DNA of 64,000 nt from Nocardia blacklockiae (GCF_015477355.1 NZ_JADLRJ010000003.1:1-64000), one strand, 5' to 3'. Shown: positions 38,824 to 47,246, counted from the stretch's first letter. A program made the numbers and translations. The notes: generated by a model not told the origin, from the sequence alone.

Positions 38824-38860
38824 CGTCTACGAATATACGTCTACGAGTATTTGTGGGCAA
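38824..38860 (-). promoter_or_regulatory. padR promoter with two CGTCTACGA boxes
   Basis: On the minus strand TTGCCC (38855-38860) and TATATT (38832-38837) are 17 bases apart, a near-consensus promoter. Two direct copies of cgtctacga (plus-strand reading, 38824 and 38838) bracket the -10 box, each nearly self-complementary (tcgt-ct-acga). Their position would block RNA polymerase when bound by a repressor, most simply PadR itself. Confidence 0.65.
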
Positions 38861-38880
38861 GTAGTGCTTTTCGGTGGGCA

Positions 38881-39441
38881 TCAGCGACGCATCCGGGCGG
38901 CCAGGCCCGGCCCGGTCAATGCCTCGAGGCGGCGGAACGCGACGTCCGGCGGGGTGGGGCGGCGCGGGTCGATCACCGCGTCGATCAACCCGAGCAGTCC
39001 CCAGGACAGGAAGGCGACGGTGTCGGCGAAGTCGTCGTCGGGCAGGTCGAGCCGGTCGCGCAGGTGGTCACCGAGCATGCCGGCGATCATCTGCCGGGTG
39101 GCGCGCAGCGGCACGGCCCCGCTCTTCGGCCCGATCAGCGCCCGGTAGAGATCCGGGTGCGCGGCGGCGAGCCGCAGCAGCGTGTGCGCGGGGGCCAACG
39201 GGGGAGCGGTCGGCGACACGGTGTCGGCCACCGCCCGGCGCAGGTAGTCGGTACTGCTCCCCACGAGCAGGTCGTCCTTGTTCCGGAAGTGCGCGTAGAA
39301 CGTGGAGCGGCCCACGTCGGCGCGATCGAGGATGTCCTGCACCGTGACCCGGGCGTAGCCGCGTTCGAGCATCAGGCCGATCAACGCCTCGTGCAGGGCC
39401 CGGCGGGTGCGCCGCACCCGGCGGTCGGCGGGCTCGGTCAT
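38881..39441 (-). CDS. TetR-family transcriptional regulator
   Basis: A 186-residue repressor. The N-terminal helix-turn-helix is complete (ALIGLMLERGYARVTVQDILDRADVGRSTFYAHFRNKDDLL), and the C-terminal ligand domain spans the remainder. It is divergent from a methyltransferase gene 107 bases away; the intergenic region contains repeated cgaaac boxes and a small palindrome at the methyltransferase start. This arrangement usually means the TetR controls both genes. Ligand unknown. Confidence 0.9.
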   Translation of the reverse strand: MTEPADRRVRRTRRALHEALIGLMLERGYARVTVQDILDRADVGRSTFYAHFRNKDDLLVGSSTDYLRRAVADTVSPTAPPLAPAHTLLRLAAAHPDLYRALIGPKSGAVPLRATRQMIAGMLGDHLRDRLDLPDDDFADTVAFLSWGLLGLIDAVIDPRRPTPPDVAFRRLEALTGPGLAARMRR

Positions 39442-39548
39442 CGCTGTCTCCTGTCGTTCCGGACGAAACCCGGGAAACCGTCCCGAAACGGACGGACCGG
39501 CGCATTTCGGTTCTGGTCGGTCCGCCGTGCCGCTCCGAAGATGAACAT

Positions 39549-40238
39549 ATGTCCCGAAACATACAGCTGTTCCCCGTGACCGTGCCCGACGAAGCCGGGC
39601 TGCTGATCACCAGTCCCCGTCGCTACAACGCGTTGACCGCCGCGCTCTTCGGCGGCCGCCATCGCCGGCTGCTGGCCGAGCTCACCGTCCGCAGCGGCGC
39701 GGCGCCCGGCGACCGGGTGCTCGACATCGGCAGCGGCCCAGGCAAATTGGCCGCCGAGCTGGCCGCCGCGGTTGGGCCGGACGGCGAGGTGCTGGGCATC
39801 GATGCGGCCCGGCCGATGGTCGAGTACGCCCGGGCGCACACGGCCGCGCCGAACGTCCGCTTCGAACTCGGTGCGGCGCAGTCACTTCCGGTTGCGGACG
39901 CCGAATTCGACGTTGTCACATGTACGTTCGTCATGCATCACGTGGCGGTCGAGTGCCGGGCCGAGGCCGTCGCGGAGATGTACCGGGTGCTGCGGCCGGG
40001 CGGACGACTGCTGCTCGCCGACGCGCACCCGACCGGGCTTATGCGCGTGGTCGCCGATCTCATGGGCCGGGTCTCGCGCGCGCACGGCGCCGGAAGCGCT
40101 GCGCCGCAGCGAGATCCGTTCGCCGAGGTGGATATCCGGCGCTACGCCGACACGCTCGCCGCGGCGGGATTCGAGCCGCCCGCCTTCCAGGTGAGCCGAT
40201 ACGGGGCGGGAATCCTCACCGCGCGCAGGCCGCGCTGA
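39549..40238 (+). CDS. Class I SAM-dependent methyltransferase (TetR-linked)
   Basis: A 229-residue methyltransferase of the UbiE/COQ5-like fold. The SAM loop is VLDIGSGPGKLAAELA, the acidic residue after strand 2 is in VLGIDAARPM, and the later motifs FDVVTCTFVMHHV and VLRPGGRLLLADAHP are present. The start codon lies inside a short palindrome, tatgt-cccga-aacata, which may be an operator for the divergent TetR. Gtcccgaaac also occurs 70 bases upstream. The methylated substrate is unknown; drug or quinone-like compounds are common for this class. Confidence 0.85.
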   Translation: MSRNIQLFPVTVPDEAGLLITSPRRYNALTAALFGGRHRRLLAELTVRSGAAPGDRVLDIGSGPGKLAAELAAAVGPDGEVLGIDAARPMVEYARAHTAAPNVRFELGAAQSLPVADAEFDVVTCTFVMHHVAVECRAEAVAEMYRVLRPGGRLLLADAHPTGLMRVVADLMGRVSRAHGAGSAAPQRDPFAEVDIRRYADTLAAAGFEPPAFQVSRYGAGILTARRPR

Positions 40239-40244
40239 GCGCGC

Positions 40245-41039
40245 TCAGTGACGCGTCGCGCGCTGGCGGAGGAGGTGCGCGGTGGTTTCGTCGGCGGGTA
40301 GGAACGCCTCGAGTTGCAGTTCGGCCAGGGAGACGTCGGTGGCGGTGGCGAACGAGGTGAGGGTGGTGATGAGGCGGAGTTCGCCGTCGTCGCCGCGCAG
40401 GCGCAGGGGGACGGCGAAGCCGAGGTAGCCGGCGCCGGGCCGGACCGGTGGCAGGTAGCTCTCCAGCTCGGTGAGCAGCGCCTCGAGGTCCGGATCGGGG
40501 CTGGCCAGCAGCCGGGTGCGCAGCGACTCGGTGACGTGGCGGCCCCACTCGGGCAGGTTCAGCACGCGCCGGGCCAGCCCGTCGGGATGCAGCGCGAGCC
40601 GGCGCACATTGACCGGCGGGCGCAGCAGGTCGGGTGCGCAGCCGTCGAGGAACAGGTCGAAGGCGGCGTTGGCTTCGATCAGGGTGCTGTGGCGGTCCAC
40701 GATCAGCGCCGGATACGGCAGGTGCCCGGCGAGGATGCCGCGCAACGCTTCCCGCACCGGCTCCAAACGCGGTGCGGCCCAGTCCGATTCGTCGAACGCG
40801 GGGGCGTATCCGGCCGCGGTCAGCAGCGCGTTGCGTTCGCGCAGCGACAGGCCCAGCGACTCGGCCAGCCGGACCACCATGGCCCGCCCGGGCTGCGAGC
40901 GGCCCTGTTCGAGAAAGCTCAGGTGGCGCTGGGTGGTGTCGGCGCGCAGCGCCAGCTCGAGCTGGCTCAGGCGGCGCAGCCCGCGCCAGCGGCGCAGTTC
41001 CCGCGCGAACGGACCGGGATCTGCCACAGCGGTCGTCAT
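40245..41039 (-). CDS. XRE-family regulator with MmyB-like ligand domain
   Basis: A 264-residue protein. The N-terminal helix-turn-helix (RLSQLELALRADTTQRHLSFLEQGRSQPGRAMVVRLAESLGLSLRERNALL) is followed by a PAS-like MmyB domain (PYPALIVDRHSTLIEANAAFDLFLDG) and a conserved C-terminal helix. Such regulators activate antibiotic genes or respond to fatty acids in Streptomyces and Nocardia. The ATG at 41039 is used; another ATG is nine bases upstream. A second regulator of this type is at 45825. It ends seven bases from the methyltransferase stop (convergent). Confidence 0.86.
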   Translation of the reverse strand: MTTAVADPGPFARELRRWRGLRRLSQLELALRADTTQRHLSFLEQGRSQPGRAMVVRLAESLGLSLRERNALLTAAGYAPAFDESDWAAPRLEPVREALRGILAGHLPYPALIVDRHSTLIEANAAFDLFLDGCAPDLLRPPVNVRRLALHPDGLARRVLNLPEWGRHVTESLRTRLLASPDPDLEALLTELESYLPPVRPGAGYLGFAVPLRLRGDDGELRLITTLTSFATATDVSLAELQLEAFLPADETTAHLLRQRATRH

Positions 41040-41306
41040 GCCGCCCATCCTCGCCGCGGCGCGGCGGCCGCGCCATTCCCCGCGAGGTATGCGGGCGTGC
41101 GACCGCCCCGGAGTCCGGCGTGCCGGCGCGGGAACCCGGGGCGGTGCTGGTCGCGTACGCGCCGGCCGGGGTGCGGCGCGCTTGTTGTCCCCTGGCGCCG
41201 AAGGCCCGCCGGGATGATGAGGGAAACCCGGAGAACCGTGCACGACCGGCCGGTCGCGTCGTGACCTCCGGCGGCCGCCGCGAGGAGCGCCGCGCCGAAG
41301 TATGCA

Positions 41307-41332
41307 CTACTATCTACGTACGTAGACAGTAG
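41307..41332. promoter_or_regulatory. BlaI/MecI-type operator 1
   Basis: A 26-bp near-perfect palindrome: left arm ctactatctacgt, right arm acgtagacagtag (one mismatched pair). It contains the TACTA...TAGTA-like ends and central ctacgtacgtag typical of BlaI operators. It lies in the 419-base region between the XRE gene and blaI; apart from this site and operator 2, that region contains no gene or other signal I can support. Confidence 0.75.
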
Positions 41333-41383
41333 ATGACGGGCGCGAGGCGGGTCAAGCGGCCCCGGCCGGACGCATTACCGGTT

Positions 41384-41407
41384 TACTGTCCAGGTACGTA
41401 GATAGTA
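41384..41407. promoter_or_regulatory. BlaI/MecI-type operator 2 over the blaI promoter
   Basis: A 24-bp partial palindrome (tactgtccaggt / acgtagatagta, 9 of 12 pairs) related to operator 1, 52 bases further toward blaI. A tagtat sequence at its right edge could be the -10 box of blaI, so repressor bound here would shut off its own gene. The blaI start codon is 52 bases downstream. Confidence 0.7.
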
Positions 41408-41458
41408 TGTCCAGTAAGCCGTCCGGGTTCCGGACCGGCGGCACGATGAGGAGGTACG

Positions 41459-41830
41459 GTGCGCACGCGCGGATTCGGGGAACTCGAGTCGGTGGTCATG
41501 GACCGTCTCTGGAATCGGAACGGCGACCCGACCACCGTCCGGGAGCTGTTCGACGAACTGACGGCCGAACGCGAGATCGCGTACACGACCGTCATGTCGA
41601 CCATGGACAATCTGCACCGCAAGGGCTGGCTGGAGCGCCGCCGCGAGGGCAAGGCGTTCCGCTACTGGCCCACCCTGACCCGCGAGCAGCACAGCGCCCG
41701 GCTGATGCGCGAGGCGCTCGACGACGGCGGCCGCTCCGAGCTGGTGCTGGCGCATTTCGTCGAGCAGATCGGCCCGGAGGAATCCGATCGCCTGCGGGCG
41801 GCCCTGCGCAGATTGGCGAGGGGCACGTGA
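41459..41830 (+). CDS. blaI: BlaI/MecI-family repressor
   Basis: A 123-residue winged-helix repressor: FGELESVVMDRLWNRNGDPTTVRELFDELTAERE, then the recognition region IAYTTVMSTMDNLHRKGWLERRREGKAFRYWPTLTREQH, and a C-terminal dimerisation helix. In M. tuberculosis BlaI (Rv1846c) represses blaC and is inactivated by the adjacent M56 protease. GAGGAGG five bases before the GTG marks the start. Two related operators lie upstream. No beta-lactamase gene is in this part of the window, so the target genes are elsewhere. Confidence 0.92.
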   Translation: MRTRGFGELESVVMDRLWNRNGDPTTVRELFDELTAEREIAYTTVMSTMDNLHRKGWLERRREGKAFRYWPTLTREQHSARLMREALDDGGRSELVLAHFVEQIGPEESDRLRAALRRLARGT

Positions 41831-41867
41831 GGCCGCGGGCGGTCCCGTCGACCAATGAGGTGCGGGC

Positions 41868-42818
41868 GTGAGCATCGCGATCGGACTGTTTCTCTACGCG
41901 GTCGTGGTGGCCACGGCCGCGCCCCGGCTGCTGCCGCGGCTCACGCGCGACGGGGTGTTCCCGCGCCTGGGCGTGCTGGCGTGGCTGTCGTTGATCGTCA
42001 GCGTGCTCGGTTCCTGGACCGTGGCGCTGGTCGTCGCGCTGGCCGATCTCACCCACTCGTGGTTCCGGCCGGGCGGGCCGGTGCTGTCCGGGCTGCACGA
42101 GGCCGAGGAGATCGCGATCGGCCACGCCGGCATCGCGGCGCAGCTCGGCCTGATGGGCGTGCTCGGCGCGCTGGCGGTGCTGGCCGTCGTGCTCGGTGTC
42201 CGGCTGACCCGGTCGCACCGGCGGATGCGGCTGCGAGCGCGCGAACACGCGGAGGCGCTGCGCCTGACCGGACGCCGGGTGCACCGGCACGCGGTCGCCG
42301 ACGTGGTGGTGCTGGAGTCCGAGGAGCGGGCGGCCTACTGCGTGGAGGGCGTGCCGAACGTCGTGGTGCTGACCAGCGGGGCGCTGGCGGCGCTGGCCGA
42401 GGACGAACTGGCGGCCGTGCTCGCCCACGAGCACGCGCACCTGCGCAACCGGCATCCGCTGCTGCTGACGATCATGCGCGGGCTGGCCACCACGTTCCCG
42501 CGGCTGCGGCTGTGCACGGTCGGCGCGCGCGAGGTGGCGCGCCTGCTGGAGATGTGCGCCGACGACTCCGCGGTGCGCCGGCACGGGCGCGCGCCGCTGC
42601 TGTCGGGCCTGCTCACCCTCTCCGGCGCGGCGCCCTCGGGCGCGCTCGCCGCGAGCGGCGCCGACGTGCTGGCCCGCGCCGAGCGGCTGGCCGCCCCGCG
42701 CGCCGGGTGGCACTTCCAGACCCGCGCCGGACTGCTCACCGGCATCGCGCTCGGTCTCGGCGGACCGCTGTGCAGCACCGCGACCGCGGCCTCGGGAATC
42801 CTGCTCTGCCTGTTGTGA
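41868..42818 (+). CDS. M56-family (BlaR1-like) membrane metallopeptidase
   Basis: A 316-residue protein with four to five membrane helices and a cytosolic zinc protease motif H187-E188-x2-H191 (LAHEHAHLRNRH), followed by LLEMCADDSAVRR with the third ligand. It corresponds to M. tuberculosis Rv1845c (BlaR-like), which cleaves BlaI when cell-wall stress is sensed. It lacks the penicillin-binding sensor domain of staphylococcal BlaR1, so the signal cannot be a beta-lactam bound to this protein itself. It begins 37 bases after blaI and probably shares its transcript. Confidence 0.87.
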   Translation: MSIAIGLFLYAVVVATAAPRLLPRLTRDGVFPRLGVLAWLSLIVSVLGSWTVALVVALADLTHSWFRPGGPVLSGLHEAEEIAIGHAGIAAQLGLMGVLGALAVLAVVLGVRLTRSHRRMRLRAREHAEALRLTGRRVHRHAVADVVVLESEERAAYCVEGVPNVVVLTSGALAALAEDELAAVLAHEHAHLRNRHPLLLTIMRGLATTFPRLRLCTVGAREVARLLEMCADDSAVRRHGRAPLLSGLLTLSGAAPSGALAASGADVLARAERLAAPRAGWHFQTRAGLLTGIALGLGGPLCSTATAASGILLCLL

Positions 42819-42879
42819 ATCGGGACGATCGCGGCGGGGTGTGGACCGGTCGCGCGGCGGCCCTCGTTAGGCTAGCCCG

Positions 42880-43494
42880 GTGCGAGTCTTCTTGGCAGGT
42901 GCGAGTGGTGTGCTCGGCGTCCGGCTGACGCCGCTGTTGATCGCGGTCGGCTGCGAGGTCGCGGGGATGACCAGATCCCCGGCCAAGGCGTCGGCGCTGG
43001 CCGCACTGGGCGCCGAGCCGGTCGTGTGCGACGTGTACGACGCGGCGGCGCTGGAGCAGGCGGTGCGCGCCTACGCCCCGGACATGCTCATGCACCAGCT
43101 CACCGACCTTCCCGACGACGCCGCCGACCTGCCCGCCGGGCGCGCCGCGAACGCCCGCATCCGGCAGGAGGGCACTGCCAACCTGCTCGCCGCCGCGGCC
43201 GCCGCCGGGGTGAAGAAGGTGCTGGCGCAGAGCGTGGCGTGGGAGATGAGCGGAGAAGGCAAGGCCGCCAAGGACTATCTGGAACAGGCGGTGCTCGGCA
43301 CGGGCGGTGTGGTGCTGCGCTACGGCCAGTTCTACGGGCCCGACACCTACTATCCGGACCCGAACGCCCATCCGGACCCGCCGCGCATCCACATCGACGA
43401 GGCGGCCGCGCGCACCGCGACGGCCCTCGACCTCGCCTCCGGCATCTACGCGCTCACCGACACCGGGCAGACGGATTTCGAACCCGTGCACTGA
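42880..43494 (+). CDS. NAD(P)-binding protein, epimerase-like fold
   Basis: A 204-residue protein starting with a Rossmann nucleotide-binding loop, VFLAGASGVLGVRLTPLLIAVG, and the NAD-dependent epimerase pattern (VCDVYDAAALEQAVRAYAPDMLMHQL). It is shorter than full epimerases, and the YxxxK motif is not evident (RYGQFYGPDT occurs instead). It follows the M56 peptidase by 61 bases on the same strand, possibly a separate unit. Function not assignable; an NAD(P)H-binding oxidoreductase or a nucleotide-sugar epimerase remnant is likely. Confidence 0.6.
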   Translation: MRVFLAGASGVLGVRLTPLLIAVGCEVAGMTRSPAKASALAALGAEPVVCDVYDAAALEQAVRAYAPDMLMHQLTDLPDDAADLPAGRAANARIRQEGTANLLAAAAAAGVKKVLAQSVAWEMSGEGKAAKDYLEQAVLGTGGVVLRYGQFYGPDTYYPDPNAHPDPPRIHIDEAAARTATALDLASGIYALTDTGQTDFEPVH

Positions 43495-43642
43495 GTCCGG
43501 CTCGACCCGGCCGCCGACCCGGCTCGTTCAGCTGTTCCCCTCCGGACGGCTGAGCGTGCCGATCGGCCGGCGTTCCGGTGTCGCGGCCGGACCGGCGGCC
43601 CGCGGACCGGTGCGGTGGCGGTGGCGCGTGGCGGCCCCTCGG

Positions 43643-44116
43643 TCACCAGGACGTAGCGGTAGGGCGGGTGGCTACGTCGTCGTCGAACGCCGGGTCGTCG
43701 CCGGTGCAGGGCCACAGCTTCTCCGGCGTCGCGGTGACCACCGCGCACACCCGGGACACCGCCTCGAGGCAGTCGTAGCCGCGCGCGTCGCGCAGGTGCA
43801 GCCGCTTCGGTACCACGATGGCGTCCGGCGCGATCATGTGGGCGAAGGTCAGCAGGTGCTCGATCGGCTCGGCGATCACGTCGGGCTGCGGCTGCACGCG
43901 CAGCATGTACAGCAGCTGCCAGCGGTGCCGGTCCACGAGCGCCCGGATCGACTGCTCCTCAACGCCTTCCGGCCCGCCCCAGCGCACGCTGTTGAGCGGG
44001 CGGCACAGATCGGTACGCAGGAAACCGATCACGAACGGCTGCGTGCGCCGCGTGGGCAGCACGACGGTGGCGCCGCGGGGATCGCGGGGGTCGGGTCGAG
44101 CATCGGACACGATCAT
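43643..44116 (-). CDS. Conserved hypothetical protein, divergent from the P450
   Basis: A 157-residue soluble protein without signal peptide or membrane segment. It has a mildly basic, proline-rich N-terminus (DARPDPRDPRGATVVLPTRR), a helical middle (VDRHRWQLLYMLRVQPQPDVIAEPIEHLLTFAHMIAPDAIVVPKRLHL) and an acidic end. I do not recognise a domain. The ATG at 44116 has GGAG at a good distance. It is divergent from the P450 gene with 337 bases between, which suggests common control, perhaps by the XRE regulator on the far side of the P450. Confidence 0.6.
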   Translation of the reverse strand: MIVSDARPDPRDPRGATVVLPTRRTQPFVIGFLRTDLCRPLNSVRWGGPEGVEEQSIRALVDRHRWQLLYMLRVQPQPDVIAEPIEHLLTFAHMIAPDAIVVPKRLHLRDARGYDCLEAVSRVCAVVTATPEKLWPCTGDDPAFDDDVATRPTATSW

Positions 44117-44453
44117 GGTGCACTCCACGTCTTCGTCGAGCCCTCGGATCGGTGAGGGCGCGGTAGGAAAGGCCTGGTGTGGAATCGGCGCGAAATCTGT
44201 ACCGCCCGTGCACCAAGTGAACTGCCGCCGCGGTCGCGGTGTCAATGCACACTTTGTGAAAACGCGCACCGGCGCGGTGACCGGGAAAGCCGACGATCGC
44301 CATTTGCACAAGATGTGAATTGACAGCCGTGAAACACCGGCTGTTGACTTGTCTTTCGAGCAGAGCGAATGGAATCCGCAGGCGCGGAAGCCGATTGCCG
44401 GAGAATATCCGTGCTCAGGTTCATCGAGCGAACGGCATTCCGGGAGTTGCGCA
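44117..44453. promoter_or_regulatory. 337-base divergent intergenic region of the hypothetical and P450 genes
   Basis: This stretch is noticeably lower in GC than its surroundings around 44225-44410. It includes gtgcactt-like and ttcacatcttgtgcaaatg segments. A frame from 44349 reads into the P450 but its codons have low third-position GC, so I treat it as non-coding leader. No clear sigma-A boxes or palindromes stand out. It probably holds both promoters and regulator sites that I cannot place. Confidence 0.35.
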
Positions 44454-45824
44454 GTGTCCGAACGAACTCCGTCCCCCGAACCGTCCGCTCCGGCCGTGCC
44501 GACGCTGCCGGGCGCGGTGCCCGGACTCGGCCACCTCCCGCGCATGCGGAACTTCCTCGACTTCCTCACGACCCTGCCCGCGCACGGTGATCTGGTGACC
44601 CTGCGGGTCGGTCCCGCCGAGGTGATCGTGGCGTGTTCGGCCGCCGCGGCGCACGAGATCCTGCGCCGGGGCGAGGATTTCGACAAGGGCGGGCAGTTCT
44701 TCGAACGGGCCCGCGAGGTGGTGGGCAACAGCCTCACCACCTGCCGCCACGACGAGCATCGCCTACAGCGCCGCCTGATTCAGCCGGCGTTCCACAAGCA
44801 ACGGCTCGCGGACTACGCCGTGCACATGAGCGCCGAGTTCGGCGCGATGAGCGACCGGTGGCGATCGGGCGCCACCGTCGACGTCACCGCCGAGACCATG
44901 ACCGTCGTCGCGAAGATACTGGCGCGCACGATGTTCCGGCGCGACACCGGCGTGCTCGGCGACATGCGGCAGGTGCTGGACGACATCGACACCCTGGTGG
45001 CGGTCGCGGCCAAGCGCATGCTGCTGCCCGCGCCGCTCACCCGGTTGCCCACCCCGGACAATCGCCGCTACCTCGCCGCGAGCCGGCGGTTGCGCGCGCT
45101 GATCTCCGCCGCCGCGGCCACCGGTCGGGCCGCGGGCGGTGATTCCGCCGATCTGCTGTCGGTGCTGCTGACGGCCCGCGACGGCGACACCGGCCTGTCC
45201 GACACCGACATCGTCGATCAGCTGCTGCTGTTCCAGATCGCCGGAATCGACACCACCGCAACCGCTCTCGCCTGGGCGCTGTGGCTGATCGGCACCCGGC
45301 CGGACGTGCAGCGGCGACTGCACGACGAGGTCGACACCGTGCTGTCCGGCGCGCACCCCGCCACCCACGAGCACCTGCCGCGGCTCACCTACACCCGCCA
45401 CGTCGTCGCGGAAACGCTGCGCAGGTATCCGCCGGTGTGGATCCTCACCCGCACGGCCATGGCCGATACCACGCTGGGGCGCTACGCGATTCCGGCCGGC
45501 GCCACGCTCGCCGTCAGCCCGTATCTGCTGCACCACCGGCCGGATCTGTATCCGAGCCCGAGCGGCTTCGACCCCGGGCGGTGGGAGTGGGATCGCGATC
45601 TGCCCGCCGGCGCGTACCTGCCGTTCGGGTACGGCGCGCGGCGGTGCATCGGTGAGCATTTCGCGCTGGCCGAGCTGACCCTCGCGCTGGCCTCGATCAC
45701 CGCGCGCTGGCGGGTGCGGCCCACCCCGGCGCTGGTCGAACGCCCGCCGCGACCGCGGCTCGCTGCCAGTCTGCGGCCGCCGCGCCTGCCGATGATCCTC
45801 GAAAGCCGCACGCCCGCAACCTGA
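44454..45824 (+). CDS. Cytochrome P450
   Basis: A 456-residue P450. The I-helix oxygen motif is AGIDTTATALAW, the ExxR is in AETLRRYPPVWIL, and the haem loop is PFGYGARRCIGEHFA with Cys398. The N-terminal PGLGHLPRMRNFLDFL and PAFHKQRLADYAVHM match long CYP families (fatty-acid or sterol type). The GTG at 44454 with cgggag seven bases upstream is chosen; an upstream TTG at 44349 would add poorly coding residues. Its stop touches the next gene on the other strand. No ferredoxin or reductase gene is adjacent. Substrate unknown. Confidence 0.9.
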   Translation: MSERTPSPEPSAPAVPTLPGAVPGLGHLPRMRNFLDFLTTLPAHGDLVTLRVGPAEVIVACSAAAAHEILRRGEDFDKGGQFFERAREVVGNSLTTCRHDEHRLQRRLIQPAFHKQRLADYAVHMSAEFGAMSDRWRSGATVDVTAETMTVVAKILARTMFRRDTGVLGDMRQVLDDIDTLVAVAAKRMLLPAPLTRLPTPDNRRYLAASRRLRALISAAAATGRAAGGDSADLLSVLLTARDGDTGLSDTDIVDQLLLFQIAGIDTTATALAWALWLIGTRPDVQRRLHDEVDTVLSGAHPATHEHLPRLTYTRHVVAETLRRYPPVWILTRTAMADTTLGRYAIPAGATLAVSPYLLHHRPDLYPSPSGFDPGRWEWDRDLPAGAYLPFGYGARRCIGEHFALAELTLALASITARWRVRPTPALVERPPRPRLAASLRPPRLPMILESRTPAT

Positions 45825-46658
45825 TCAGCGGGCGTGGCGGCGCGGCATGTACCGCTCGGGCGGGTAGCGCTTCAGGTAGTCGGCGAGCCGGACCGGCGTC
45901 AGCGCCCAGTGCAGGTAGGGGCTCGCGTCGCTGGACATCCGGAACACCATCTCGAACGCGGACCCGTCGGAGATGTCGCGCACCCAGACCGTGTCCCGTG
46001 TCTCCAGGGCGGCGGGATACGGTGTGTCCCACATGTTTTCGAAGTCCGGGTTCGCGCGCAGCCGCTGTTTGACCTCCTCGACGCGCGGTTCGGAGACGAA
46101 GCCGGTGAGCTGGGTGCGGCAGGCGCGCACCAAGTGGTGGGTGTCCTCCTCCCAGCGCACGAACACCTCGCGCGCCGCCGGGACGAGCACCTCGTACTCG
46201 ACCACGCCCGAGCCGGGGCCCAGACCGGGGAAGAAGCGGTCGAACGCCTCGTTCGTCGCGACGATCCGGTGCAGCGCGCCCTCGACCAGGTCACGGCCCG
46301 CGGGCGTCACCATGTAGCAGGCCGGGAACGGATCCGCGTCCAGCACAGCGTATTCCCGCGCGGTCGGGGCACGTTCCGCGGCCGGCGCGACCGCCGGGGC
46401 CGGTGCCGGATCGACCAGCAGCAGCAACTGCCGCACGTCGGCCGCCGGGATGCGCAGCACCGGCGCGAGGGCGGTGACGGTGTTCCTGGTCGCGGGCCGG
46501 TGGCCCGATTCCACCTTGCGCAGCAACGATTCCGACAGGTGCGCCGCGGCGGCGAGTTCGGCCACGTCCAGGTCGGCGTCGCGGCGCCAGCGCTGCAGGA
46601 TCCGGCCGACCGGCATGGGTTCGGGTGCGTTCGGGGAACGGCTCGGCTGACTTCTCAT
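45825..46658 (-). CDS. XRE-family regulator with MmyB-like ligand domain, second copy
   Basis: A 277-residue regulator. The helix-turn-helix (RDADLDVAELAAAAHLSESLLRKVESGHRPATRNTVTALAPVL) precedes an MmyB/PAS-like domain (VEGALHRIVATNEAFDRFFPG ... YLHWALTPVRLADYLKRYPPERYM). It is adjacent and convergent to the P450 and a plausible controller of that locus. An ATG at 46658 after aggggacgg is used. The regulator at 40245 has the same architecture with modest identity. Confidence 0.85.
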   Translation of the reverse strand: MRSQPSRSPNAPEPMPVGRILQRWRRDADLDVAELAAAAHLSESLLRKVESGHRPATRNTVTALAPVLRIPAADVRQLLLLVDPAPAPAVAPAAERAPTAREYAVLDADPFPACYMVTPAGRDLVEGALHRIVATNEAFDRFFPGLGPGSGVVEYEVLVPAAREVFVRWEEDTHHLVRACRTQLTGFVSEPRVEEVKQRLRANPDFENMWDTPYPAALETRDTVWVRDISDGSAFEMVFRMSSDASPYLHWALTPVRLADYLKRYPPERYMPRRHAR

Positions 46659-46853
46659 CGTCCGTCCCCTTCTGCCCCGCGTGCTCTCGAGAATCCTACG
46701 CACGACGTCACGACGGTCAACCCGGATGTGCGCACCGGAAGCCTTGCCGCGCCGTGGTTTTGGCTGGTACGCGCCGTTCTTTCCGACGGCGGACCGCTGG
46801 GGCGACGCCGTCTCTCGGATGCCTGCCCGGTACCCCGGTGTTACCGTCGGCGC

Positions 46854-47246
46854 ATGGCGAATCGTCGCGATGTCCAACACCGGTTGGTGACGGCCTTCCA
46901 GCGCAATATCGGCAACCCGATCCTGCGGCGGCTGGGCGCGCAGACCCTGCTGGAAACGACGGGGCGGGTGAGCGGCGCACCACGCCACACCCCGATCGGC
47001 GGGCGACGCGTCGGCAACTCGTTCTGGTTCGTCTCCGAATTCGGTGAGCGTTCCCAGTACGTCCGCAACATCCTCGCCGACAACCGGGTGCGGCTGCGGC
47101 TGCACGGCCACTGGCACACCGGCACGGCACACCTCGTTCCCGACGACGACGCGCGGGCGCGGCTGAAGGAGTTGCCGCGCGCGAACAGCGCGGTCGTCGG
47201 CGCGGTCGGCACCGATCTGCTCACCGTGCGGATCGATCTGGACTGA
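46854..47246 (+). CDS. Deazaflavin (F420)-dependent nitroreductase family protein (Ddn-like)
   Basis: A 130-residue split beta-barrel protein of the DDN family. It has the typical RLGAQTLLETTGRVSGAPRHTPIGG ... NSFWFVSEFGERSQYVRNILADNRVRLRL pattern, in which Gly/Lys/Arg residues bind coenzyme F420. In mycobacteria Ddn activates nitroimidazole prodrugs and reduces quinones. The ATG at 46854 has ttaccg nine bases upstream, a possible leaderless promoter. It is divergent from the second XRE regulator. Confidence 0.85.
   Translation: MANRRDVQHRLVTAFQRNIGNPILRRLGAQTLLETTGRVSGAPRHTPIGGRRVGNSFWFVSEFGERSQYVRNILADNRVRLRLHGHWHTGTAHLVPDDDARARLKELPRANSAVVGAVGTDLLTVRIDLD

Noticed and set aside
40214-40244. 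Terminator between the convergent methyltransferase and XRE genes
   Set aside because: Only six bases separate the two stop codons and the local inverted bases (gcgctgagcgcgctcag) are short; not strong enough to claim.
41040-41458. A beta-lactamase gene next to blaI
   Set aside because: No SxxK or SDN serine-hydrolase motif is present in any frame of this gap; it holds only the two operators.
44349-44453. 35-codon N-terminal extension of the P450 from a TTG
   Set aside because: Codons in this part are low in third-position GC and contain no P450 feature; the GTG at 44454 has a ribosome site.
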